From contig JAKZHN010000008.1 in NCBI GenBank assembly GCA_037179335.1, forward strand, positions 310,001 to 374,000: 64,000 nt of DNA, given 5' to 3'. Positions within the stretch are counted from its first letter, which is position 1. Every line of letters starts with the position of its first letter. Position numbers and translations under genes: made by a program. Below the pieces are notes generated by a model, which was not told the DNA's origin, did not search any database, and worked only from the letters and a program-made list of their open reading frames with translations. Positions 38,770-49,000 of the stretch are shown piece after piece. Origin of the DNA: Cyclaneusma minus (lineage: Eukaryota > Ascomycota > Leotiomycetes > Marthamycetales > Marthamycetaceae).

Positions 38770-39673
38770 TAATATATAATTTAATAGATTTGCGCTGCTT
38801 TTATTTTTTTTGCTTATTAATTTAAAATAATTTGTATTTTTTATAATTGCCTAATATTAAGATTTAATAAATAAAAATATTAAAAATTTAAATAAAAATA
38901 TTAAATAATGCATTAAAAATTTTAATATTAATTTATATATAATAGATTTTTATTTTTTTATTATTAAATTATTTATATTTATTAATGGATTATTTGCCAA
39001 TTTTAAAAATTTAAATTTTTAATTGGAATATTTATTAATTTTGGCAAATAAAAAAATATTTAAATATAATAAATGCTTTATTATTTAAAGCAATTTAATT
39101 TATTAAAGCAATTTAATTTATTAAAGCTTTATTAAAAGTAAAAAAATAACTAGAAATATATTGGTAAATAAGATTTTAGCTATAATTTAAAAAGCGAATA
39201 TAGCTATTGCTATTAATTTAATTTTAAAAATAATTATAAAAAAGCTTGGTATTTTTTATATTTTAATTATTATTTATATAGATTTTTAATTTTTTTATAA
39301 ATGCTTGATTAAATTTGGCATTATAATTAAAAAGCATTTTATAATTAATACGCTTTATTTTCGCCAATTTGATAATTAGCAGAAATTTTAGAAAATTTAA
39401 TAAATTAAAAAAAACGATAATTTTGCAAATGCTATAATTAAAATAAATTGCAATAAGGCTTTAGACCGCTTTATTAAATTTAATTATTTTATTGTATAAA
39501 TAAAAAAATAAAAAAATTAAAAAAAAATTATTATAGCGGACCGTTGGCAATTCGATTTTGTTTTATAATGGATTTTTTATTTTCGATTTCTTTTTATGCT
39601 ATTTTATTAGCTATTATTTATATATAAATAATTTTTTTAATTTAATTTATTAAATTAAAAAAAGAATTGCTAA

Positions 39674-39888
39674 TATTGGAATTATTATAATACTATATTG
39701 GTATTGGGGGTGCGTAGCTTTGGACCGGCTAGCGGTTTAATATTTTTTTGGCAATTACCTCTGCAGGATAAAGGGTATATAGCTTGAAGAGCTCTCTATC
39801 TTTTCGTTTTTAATTAATAATTAATCAATTGTTTATCCCCTACCATTTGAGTGTACACTCCCTTATTCACACCACGGTGAATCCAATA
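39674..39888. repeat. Right LTR of element A
   Basis: 215 bp. It begins TATTGGAATTAT, the RIP form of TGTCGGAACCAC. The outer third is unmutated (GTGTACACTCCC, CACGGTGAATCC) and it ends CCAATA before the GAAGC duplication. Confidence 0.92.
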
Positions 39889-40150
39889 GAAGCAAATTGT
39901 GGCAAAAGCTTTCTGTTTTACAATTTCAATAATTTAAATTCAAAAGTACAGAACTGTGTTTTCCATTTCTGTTGTTTGTTTTCGAATTTCCCCCGTTTTC
40001 TTTGGATATGTGGTTGTTGAGAATTGAATTTATATGTAAAAATCACCCACTTGTTAGTCTTACCCTAATAGAGTACGTGGCCTAGGACCCACAAACACCA
40101 CTTACCCTGGCGCTGATTGACCCACTGGGAATTAAAATCCTGGCTCACTG

Positions 40151-40991
40151 TAGGAGAAAACCTCACGGTAGACATCCAAAATCTCCTATTGGACTAGCAA
40201 ATTCTGATGCATAGGCACCCCCCCCCCCCCCCACGCCATGGACTCACCGTTATCTAGCTCTTGGACAGGATTATGCGATGCGAATGATTATAACATGCGG
40301 CGTATACGCATGTTGGCTACTTGATCCCAGGGAGTAACTCTTGATAATGCAGCGACAAGGAATCTGCTATACAACATGAAGCGGGATAATTGCGTACTCC
40401 TCCATAGAATCTAACATTTCAGGATGACTACGTGACATTACGTATGTCTGACTTTTTTATATCATTCGATATTAAAGGACGAGCATCTAGAATACTGGAT
40501 TGGTGGGAAAATAAGAGACGGCTTCCAGGGCGGTGCAGCTAGCCGAAGTTAGAAATATGCAAAATAGCAGGAAGTACTACATGTGTACATGAGTTAATAC
40601 AGGAAAACTGGATCCAAAATTCTGGGCTATGAGATACCGCATCGGGGTTTGAAAAGGAAGAGAGCTTCAGTGGTAGATAGTGTATGCAGAAGTAAGATAT
40701 CTACCTAGCTAATTTCTTCAATGACTGGTATCAGAATACACTGCTCACCGTTACCAAGTACGACTCCTTTGCTAAAGGCATACGAAGACATGGACATACA
40801 ATTCTTGGCAAACAAGAAAAAAATGCTGACGAAATGGGAATGAGTGCTTATGAGTTTTCTGGGGGGAATCGAATGAAAGTGGTAGCGAATCGCTGAATTA
40901 CCTTGATTGAAAGCAAGTCTTCGTAAGGGCGCCGATGTGATGGACAGTACTTGTAGGGAAAGTCAGGGGTTGATGGCTATTGGCTCCACGT
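40151..40991. other. Intergenic DNA right of the nested block
   Basis: No gene seen. Composition returns to normal. A run of 15 C occurs at 40218-40232. No further features recognised. Confidence 0.6.
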
Positions 40992-41145
40992 GTTTTGTTG
41001 CACGTCGTCTTTAGGCTGCACCTGCAGAGCTACAAGGGAGCTTCAGCGCTGCATATACCTAAAGCATTGAGACTTAAGAATTCTACAGGGCCATGAGGGC
41101 ACAGCATGCCCTGAAGGGGTGCCTAAAGCCGACGTGCAACAAAAC
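40992..41145. mobile_element. Small inverted-repeat element (MITE), copy 1
   Basis: 154 bp with 25-bp terminal inverted repeats (40992-41016 and 41121-41145) that start GTTTTGTTGCACGTCG and differ at one base. The interior matches the reverse complement of the element at 54508-54662. No clear target duplication was found, and similarity between the two copies continues beyond the right terminus. It may therefore be part of a larger repeat. Confidence 0.7.
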
Positions 41146-41160
41146 GTTCGCCAAAAATCA

Positions 41161-41797
41161 AGCGCGGTCACGTGGTCACGCTCCAGAAACTCCCTCAACG
41201 TTTTGTCGCACATCGACCGACGGGAAAGTCGGTTTTGAAAGTTGGTTTTTAAAACTTATAAATGGGATAGTTCGATAGAGCGAAGAATTTCGAAGAAATC
41301 GATGTGTGACACGCCTGGGTTTGGACGTCAGAGGGTGGTGCAAATACTAGGCAAAGTTTTTTAATGCTTATATCTTGTATGCTGATTGCTACCTGACTGA
41401 GCGAGTGGACCTGAATGGAATGACAGGATGTTGGGGATTTGCCGGATATCGCTAAGATATGACAGAGCACCTCTCGGTAACGGGAGTTAAGCGCGGTCAC
41501 GTGATCCTGTCCAGTGGACCCCCTTGAAGTTTTGTCGCACGTCGACCGGTAGATAGGTCGTTTTTGAAAGTTGGTTTTTAAGACTTATTAATAGCATAGG
41601 CTGATAGAGCTGGAAATTTGGAGTCGATTGATGTGCAACACACCTGGGTTTGGATATCAGGGGGTGGTATAATACGAAAGTAAAGGTTTTTGAAACGCCG
41701 GCTAGCTTATATCTGAGCGAGTGGCCGTGGATAGAATGACAGAATGTTGGGGAGTCGACGGGTGTTTCTCGATATGGTAGAGTACCTCTTTGTACCA
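41161..41797. repeat. Degenerate tandem duplication, unit about 329 bp
   Basis: AGCGCGGTCACGTG starts at 41161 and 41490. Shared downstream landmarks are GTTTTGTCGCACRTCGACC, TTTTGAAAGTTGGTTTTTAA, CACCTGGGTTTGGA or CGCCTGGGTTTGGA, GAGCGAGTGG and GGATGTTGGGG or GAATGTTGGGG. The start of the unit also matches the sequence beside the small element at 54.4 kb. No coding potential. Confidence 0.75.
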
Positions 41798-42170
41798 GAA
41801 TGCTTCTCAGGAGCTTACAGCCTGCCGCTATGTCGTTGACCCCTGCTGGACCATAGGTAGGCGTGATTGCTCATATCTCGGCCAAAGACTTGTGCTTCGT
41901 GCAAGGAGTCTCAAAGAGGGGGGACATTCGGTGTCACTTTCCAATCAGGAGCGCGAAGGGTAGGCCGGGTCTTAGCATCAATCATTTCTTGTCTATTGCT
42001 TGTCAAATCATTGCTTGCTGTCTAATGGAAGAGTCTACTGCCTAAGCAACGCTGGTCATAAAAATGCAGATTCCTCCCCAGTCTCCCCTTGTCTCACCGC
42101 CTCATTACCGCTAACTTCTAGGTCCTCCACTCGCTCAAACATCCTTCCTTGCTAACCCGTCTTTGGCCCC
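41798..42170. other. 3' flank of the protease gene
   Basis: No gene or repeat recognised. Contains the presumed 3' untranslated region of the protease gene to its right, which is on the minus strand. Confidence 0.55.
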
Positions 42171-43633
42171 CTAATTCCTCTTCCTCCCACTGCGCGCCTT
42201 CTTCGGCGCACTATTCTTATACGCAAACCCCACCCGCGGTCCAAACCCATTCCCAACCGCATCAAAAACCACAAACTGGCTATTGAAGAAAATATCGCCC
42301 AAAATCCCCTGCTCACTCGTCCCACTACTCTGCAACGCGCCATAGCAGTTCACCGGATCGATCTGCCCATAAATCATATAGTTTCTCGAAATCCTGGCAC
42401 TATATCTTGCGCCGCCGTTATCTGACAATGCGCCGCTGCCAATATTGATGTATAGGTCTGGCAGTGTGGAGATGGCGGAACAAGGGAATATATAGGCGCC
42501 GTATTCGTCGCTGTAGGAGGCGCTTGGGACTGCGGAATAGTATGCATCGACGATGTCAGGCTGGAGGACTAAAAGGGTGGTGCCGGTGTCGACCACGAGG
42601 GCGGAAAGCGTTTCGTTGTATTGCGTAGTTCCCACCGTAAACCCAACGCCATCAAACTGCCAAAATCCGCTTGAACTTTGAACAGGTGTGTAGAATAGCT
42701 CGCCGGAGAATTTGGTAGTGTCGATGTAGCCGAAGTTGTAGCTGCCGGGGGCATGGTAGTTTAGGTCGGCGGTGAAGACGGGGAGGGAGAGGGAGGTGTA
42801 GACATTGGCGAAGAAGGTGTTGGCGTGGTCGGGGCGGATGGTGTTGATAGAGGAGAAGGCGAGGCCGACGAGCCCGGCGCTGCCGGTGTTTTGCGCGAAG
42901 GAGGGGGAGAGGGAGGTGGCTAGTTCGATGGCTTGGTTTGTGACGGTTGCGCCGCCGATGTTGACGGGGGCTACGCCGACGTTGCCTGATGCGCCACTGG
43001 GATGGTGTGTTAGTTTTCTTGTTTCTTTCTACCTTTCTTCGAGCTTTCCTCTTTGCCTTTAATAAGGTATGGGAAAGGAATGGGAGAAGGGTTGGCGGAA
43101 GGCTTACCTTCCGTCTAAGTAGGCGATACTCCAGCGTTCGCCGGCGACCATCACAAAGTTGGGGGAGGCGCTGGCATTGAAAACGGCCTGCTGTCCAATT
43201 CGCTGCGAAGCAGGCATTTGTGTTGAGAAAACCCAACTAGAAGCAAGTTCGGTCAGTCGATCCATTCATCATCAAGCGGTCTTGATATCATATCAACTTA
43301 CAAATCCGAAGATCCAGTGTCGAAGTCCATGACAATAGTTTGTCCATCGATATCCACGTTGCACACATACTCAGAGTCGAATTGAGTGGGTAAGTTGGGC
43401 TCCGTACCATTCTGGGTCGAAGCCAAGTCTCCATCTGTTAGAACTGTGCTCTTGGGGTCTTGAATCTTGTTTTGCAGTGGAGCGGGTATGGGTAGCTTGT
43501 GCTTTAGCAATGCCTGGAGTAGTGCTTGTGTTCCATTGCGTCCTTGCCAATTGGGGTTGGCTACCTGGTCGACTTGGAAATCGCAGAGCGCTACACTTGA
43601 CAGTAGCACAAGATTGAGAAGATGATTCCTCAT
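42171..43633 (-). CDS. Secreted pepsin-like aspartic protease (family A1)
   Basis: Seen: three exons, 43633-43302, 43236-43108 and 42996-42171, with introns of 65 and 111 bp. They give 428 residues in phase. The start at 43633 is preferred over an in-frame ATG 27 bp upstream because it puts a signal peptide first (MRNHLLNLVLLSSVALC). A propeptide of about 60-70 residues follows. The catalytic motif DTGSSD at residues 105-110 straddles the first splice and continues WVFST. The second motif DTGTT is at about residue 290, with the usual hydrophobic residues before it. GDIFFNSQFVVFD and VGFAY close the fold. Known: A1 proteases are secreted acid endopeptidases, similar to aspergillopepsins. The C-terminal tail ends KKARSGRKRN, basic and without a GPI signal. 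The tandem Zn2Cys6 gene upstream lies 288 bp away, but control by it is speculation. Confidence 0.9.
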
Positions 43634-43920
43634 GGTAGCTGAGGGATCGATAAGTTTCAAAGAGCACGTCGGGAAGAGAAATTTCAGGTTGCCGACGGCG
43701 GTTTGTCTGGGAAGTCAAAGCCACCGGCTCAGCTCTATTTCTGTATTTCCATTTCCTAGCAACAGTCATTCTTGCAAGCACAAGTGAAGGGGTGACGATC
43801 CACTCTTTGCATTTCTGGCCGACGAGGAGGTAGCATTCCTCAATTGAAGATGGCGTGTAACAAGGGAGAAAATAGTGGGGTCCTATTCAAACCGAGTTCT
43901 CGGGACGCGCTTCTCATCTT

Positions 43921-46009
43921 TCATTGGTTGCTGTACATCTGGTAAGATGGGCTAGATTTGTACGACATTTCATAGTCCATGGCTGGCTCGGAGTAAGGGC
44001 TGGTATGCACCTCACTCAAGCTGCGATCCCGTGGCCATGGTTCCGCAGCCAGCATCGACGAATCGTATTGCGAGAATTCCGGAGTTGAGGAATGGCGTCC
44101 TTCTGCAAGCGGCGCAAATAATTGGGGGTCAATAATTTCTGTGGATGGCAGTGGGGGATATGTGGACGGATTGTACTGAGATAGCTGGGTCCATGGACTG
44201 CCTTGTGCTGAAGCCTCTGAACTTGAGCCTACGAAAGAATTGCGATTGACAGATGACGTGTCTTCTTGGTTGGCGATGTCTTCAAGTATGGAAATAAACC
44301 AGCCTGGTCGCCTTGCGTTTCGATTTCTTGAGTCGTCTTGCTCCGTTGATAGCTTAAGGAGTAAAGTTGTGGCGTGGTTGCGGAGGAGGTGATCCATGGA
44401 CTTTGTGGCCACCATATACAAGGCTGGGATGAAGACAAAGTCTGTAGAACTTCTCAGACCGAATTCATAGTTCTGATTCTGCATCAAGACAGGTACAGTT
44501 GAGATGATGAAGGCGAATTCCGTACCGAAGTCAGTGTTGATGAAATGGGCGGAATTCGGACTCGCATTCAGAATCATCGTCACGATAAGGTGGAAAGCGC
44601 TCAAAACCAAGTGTTCGGATTGCTCAGATCGCAGAACCCCCGATGGGTCCTCAAGTAATGGGCGGACCATTGTAGTCCAGAAGTGATACTGGGCATTGAA
44701 GTCCTCTTTGAACATGTTAATCCTCTGGAAATGTCTGGGTACGGAGAGAATGCCATTGCCGGCATAAAGGGGACAGTTTGCTGCATAGCCCAACAAGGTT
44801 TGGTCCATGTAGAGATCCCATGATTCTCTAGCTTTGACGAAGTTCGAAAATGCTCGACAAAGGGGACTTGTCGCCGCTTCATGTGGGTTCTTGGGGATTT
44901 TTGGATGCTGAGCCTTGCCGTGGATGTCGAGCTGGGCGAACATGTCGATAATCTCACTCTCGACGTTTCCACCATTCGACGATAAACGACCGTTGATATC
45001 TTGCTTGAGATGTGCTTCCACTGCCAGTCCACCATTTATCATCATGACGCCGCAGTTGATCTGGGCTGCGGCAAGTCCGAATGCGCCTTGCAGACTCTCG
45101 AAACCGACCAACAGGAGGCAAACGATGAGAGCTGTTCTAATGTGACTGCTGGACGATGTACCATCCGCAGCACATTCTTGGAGGCTGAATACTGCTTTAT
45201 CATATTGGCCCATAGCGAAGTCTTGTTGCTCTTGTTCTCGGTTGCGTCTGAGGCTTGAGCTCTGTGGTGTCCCCGGGAAGCCATCTGACAGTTCACGCGA
45301 ACCAGATAAAGATGTTCGAAGCAGTTCATCTAGATCGAGTTGATGAGTGAAGTAGGAATTGACATCTTCTCGCTGAGCCCTGGCCTGGCTCAAGGCCATG
45401 ACTGCAATGATCGCATGTCTGACTGCCGGCTCAGAACGGCTGGCTTCGAGCAAAATTCGAGTCCAGAAATCCGATCGAAACAGTAGAGATAGACTCGGCG
45501 CCTCATTTTGGAAGAAGCGATACAGGTATTGTTGTTCTTGCTCGCTACCGGGTGATCTGATCGATGGCAACAGTTGTCTTCCAGGAGAAGGTCGGGGCAA
45601 GATTGGTACTAACGACTTGGCTCGAGGCTTTTCTGTTTTCTCTTCTTGGTATCCATCGCATTGGGCACCGAACTTCTGGCATCTGTTGCAAAATGGCTTT
45701 GCTTCATCGCATTTGACACGTCGGATCCTGTTTTGTTGTTAGTAGTTTGATACTGAACGGGTTTGGATTCCTAGGAGGAGAAATAGAAGACTTTGGGCAC
45801 TGGCTGCCGTGTCTGCCGTTGGAAAAGCAACACGCAAGGGATCGAGACTCTATGGGAACTGTCTAGGACAACACCCAGGTTTGCTTGATATGTGGGAATA
45901 GGGATGAATGCTGTACTTACTTGCAAGTGATACAGCCAGTCTTCACTTTCGGCTTGCTTGCTCTCGGCTTCTTCGGCTTCGATTGATTCTCCATGCTTTT
46001 GGTGGCCAT
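43921..46009 (-). CDS. Zn2Cys6 fungal transcription factor
   Basis: Seen: exon 1 is 46009-45921. A 193-bp intron spans 45920-45728 (GTAAGT..ACAG). Exon 2 is 45727-43921, giving 631 residues. The binuclear cluster is complete: C26-x2-C29-x6-C36-x6-C43-x2-C46-x6-C53, with the splice falling right after the second Cys, a common place in this family. A basic Lys/Pro-rich segment precedes it (residues 11-24). The region from about residue 85 to 500 has the look of the fungal-specific regulatory domain (YLYRFFQNEAPSLS, HAIIAVMALSQA, AALIVCLLLVGFESLQG-like). The C-terminal ~100 residues are Ser/Pro/Gln-rich and could be an activation region. Known: such proteins bind CGG half-sites in the nucleus as dimers. 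The target genes are not evident. Confidence 0.9.
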
Positions 46010-49000
46010 GTCTGAAATTTTGACTTGGGAAGTTGTGTCTATTGTACTGCAGTGGGCTCGTATGTTCTAGAATCGAGAGGAATTGGAGCGCCCGGTATCA
46101 TATACTTCAAGATGATGAGCAGCAGGATTGGGTGGCGATGCCAATAGTGCTTCGAGCTGATGAGTCCACTTGGGCTTTGCGCTGGTATGATTGGCCATGG
46201 CTCGGAGATCCAAGGTTACGCCCTATGCTAGTCGAGACCCCAGACCTGTGGGTACCCATGATTTGGGGGCCCAAACCGGGGAGCCGATCCTGGCCGTGTG
46301 GGTCAGTTTCCATTGTTGCGCTGTCAATTGCTGGACTGCCTAAATATAGCGTATTCTTGACCTCAAAGAGGCTCCGAGGTTCTGGCATCATGGTTATCCT
46401 CTGATGGTTCTAGCAGCAAGACCGAAAGCTGAAGATATGTCAGTATCTAGACAAAGGGCCAGAAACATGCGACTCCCGATAAGGCGGTACGAGTCATACT
46501 TACCTAGTGGTAGCCTTAGGTTGTTCAGGGACGCATTAAAGACGAATGGACTCAGCAGCAGATGCCTGCCTGCCATATGGGATGTGACGATTAGGAAGCC
46601 ATCCGGTACGGTGATGAGCCCTGTGGCCTGTGACGAGGCGCTGGCTGCCTGGCAAAAGTTACAATTTGCAGGGATAGAGTCATAGAGACCCCCACTCACT
46701 CCCAGGTCCCACGGTTCCACCAGTTGAGCCAAGAACCTTCAAGATAGTAAGCGAGGGGGCCCTCTAGCACACCCCACCACCTCACAGCTGTGTGTGCTAG
46801 AGGGCCCCCTCGCCTATTTCAGAGACGTGAGGTCTGAAATTGGAAAGTAATGTTGGAAAAGTTGCAGGAAAGGAAGCCCAAACTCTGTTTCAGAATCAGA
46901 TGATAATACCGTCTTGTCGACTTGAACTCCTAGGAATGCGTTCTTCCTGCTCTTAACAGGCTAGTAATGGCATAGCGAAACTTGGAGTCTGGTTTGTTCC
47001 GGAAGTTTTACAGCCACTTGCGAATTGAAAACCATCTCATTAAGCAGAAGAATTGGGAATATTTCAGAACAAAAAAACTTCCGTTGCCGGGAGAACGATA
47101 ACGTTGGAGACCTCGTTAGTAAAAACTAGCCGGCAGAGTCCTCAGCCCTACGCGATTGGGAAAGGTGCATGACGTCCGCCTTGCGGGGATATAGTGGATA
47201 CCTACATCGTCCGAGCAAGCGGACAGTGGACTTGCGGCCGAGTTGTGGAGAGCAGGGACCCACATTGTCTATCCGCCGATCCAAATCAGGGAACTGATTT
47301 TGAGGGTTGCGGCCGCTTTGCTCCATATATGCAGGGCGATCAGGCGGTGAGTCGAATGATGGCTTACAAAAGCTTCATTCGGATTACTCTATTCATACTG
47401 CTTCTGACTAAGGTATGTTGAGACACGCGTGGTGGAGTGAAGGAAACAGAAATAAATACCTCGAATAGGCCAAGTCTCCACTTGGAGACCATGTTCCAAA
47501 TATTGGCTATGTGATAATTCTTCGGCTCTCTCGAGACAGGCAGGTCGTTCAACGTTGAAACGCCTCGTTGAGTGTTGACCTTTAGTTCCAGGCTTTTGGG
47601 TGTTGACGTCGCTACCTCATGCTAAGCGCTGGCCCGCTGGCATATGTGAATAGCCGCAGCACTGTGTGCGACTGTGGCCTTGCGGTTGCATGGTCGTCGA
47701 GGTGAAGACAAGGTACTTGCTCTCAAAAAACCTGGAAATATGTCAACACTCGAGTTCCCTGTCAGACTGAAGGCAGACGAGGCAAGGCGGATTCCCCAGA
47801 ACCAGGCTGTTGGGACACGCGTCGCCTACACGAGCAGGATTCGATGAACAAAGCCCATTGTGTTTGGCTGGAATCAGGATTCGGAAGCACGACTGATGAG
47901 TACTACTACTCTATGTGGCGGTAGGAATCAGTGGAATTCCACATGCGCCGTGATGAGATATGATACTTGAAACATTGTTCAGTTGCTTGCCAATCATCTA
48001 TCAAACACAGACCATGAACTGAGCGAGTGGCAGTGCAAGCGTTGATAATGAGCGGGCTTTCTTTATCGAATTCGCGGGGCGCTGTGACGAGTGACGAGTG
48101 ATGGCCTGTCTATTCGCCGACTGAGGTTGATATAGAAATTGTGGATCAGATGGCTCGCGTATGCAAGCGTGGCAGTCTGCGGTTACGAGCTGACCACAGG
48201 CCAATGAGAAGGATGGTAGGGCAGAATCGAGTGACTCTTTGTATCTCCCCCTGGCTCACTCCAACTCTTGTACTCATATTGAATGTTCTGCTGGAGTGTT
48301 TTTGGGGTACAAGTCAGCCCGAGAGAATGTGAATACAACGACTTGAGCAGAAGAATCATGATAAGAGACATGGAGATCGCCTAGTGGTGGACGACTGTGC
48401 TTGTTGATGGGCTGAAATGTGGCGAAAGAGAACACGAATGACGAATTGTTAGGGACTTTGATTGACTGGATGGCGAATAGCTGAGGCAGTTGGTCAGCAA
48501 GTTGAAAATATGAGACTTTGAGTCAGCAGATCTTGACCACACTCTAGCTGTATCAGACGAAACTAGCTTGGTTTTGACCTGGATAAACTCCGTAAAATCC
48601 GGGCTTCAACCCACTCTTACCTTCTCGCTCGGAGCAAGTCTGCGTCCGCTAGTCTGCAAGACGATACTGATCTAGAAAGGCATCAGTGCAGCACAGAGAG
48701 GGAACCTCGGGGTGCTAGGCAGCCGTGAGAATTCCTCGAATATACCACCCCAAAACCCATAGTCCAGGTCCTTCACCGTAGACTCAACCATAACCAGTAT
48801 CCTAGGACTGGCGGTTTGTCATACTCTTCCCAGGTCCCGGCCTCAAAACTGATGTGCTCCGGGTCTTGTCGGTACGACAGCCGAGAATCAGAAACATTTC
48901 GGGACTGGAAATAGCACGCACGGGGTCACTGCTCCGCAAGCAATACTGGCTCGGGCTCTCCATACTCCGTATCCTGTCCAATCATTGCATGGAAGCGATG

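Larger units (their letters stand above)
13384..39888. mobile_element. Outer LTR retrotransposon A, carrying nested insertions
   Basis: Seen: 215-bp direct repeats at 13384-13598 and 39674-39888, flanked by the identical 5-bp GAAGC (13379-13383 and 39889-39893). The total span is 26,505 bp. Subtracting three inner LTR elements, the SINE-like element and their duplications leaves about 7.1 kb, a normal size. Surviving own sequence lies at 13599-17119, 23908-24067, 25482-26712, 32285-33131 and 38775-39673. All of it is so RIP-degraded that I could not identify a coding domain or decide superfamily or strand. Confidence 0.88.
13270..40150. mobile_element. TA-flanked inverted-repeat DNA element (MITE-like) split by nested retrotransposons
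   Basis: Seen: CAGTACCGAGCC plus AGGATTTTAATTCCC at 13270-13296 is matched in inverted orientation at 40127-40150, which reads GGGAATTAAAATCC then TGGCTCACTG. Both ends are bordered by TA (13268-13269 and 40151-40152). Removing the LTR element (13384-39888 plus one target copy) leaves about 371 bp with 23-27-bp terminal inverted repeats. Inferred: a Tc1/mariner- or Fot1-type non-autonomous element that inserted about 230 bp upstream of the membrane protein gene and later served as the target for LTR element A. Confidence 0.55.

Noticed and set aside
5507..39673. Short open frames within the AT-rich blocks as genes
   Set aside because: They are Lys/Asn/Ile/Phe-rich products of RIP-converted DNA. 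Those with recognisable motifs are relics of Gag, integrase or reverse transcriptase and are listed as pseudogenes.
13599..39673. Centromere
   Set aside because: AT-rich nested retroelements can mark fungal centromeres, but the block is short and no centromeric signal can be read from sequence alone. CENP-A mapping would be decisive.
13384..39888. Giant single element such as a Starship
   Set aside because: The 26.5-kb span is explained by a normal-sized LTR element with nested insertions, each with its own LTR pair or target duplication. No tyrosine recombinase was seen.
42171..46009. Protease and transcription factor as a regulated secondary-metabolite cluster
   Set aside because: They are adjacent on one strand, but no biosynthetic enzyme lies nearby. 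Proximity alone does not show co-regulation.
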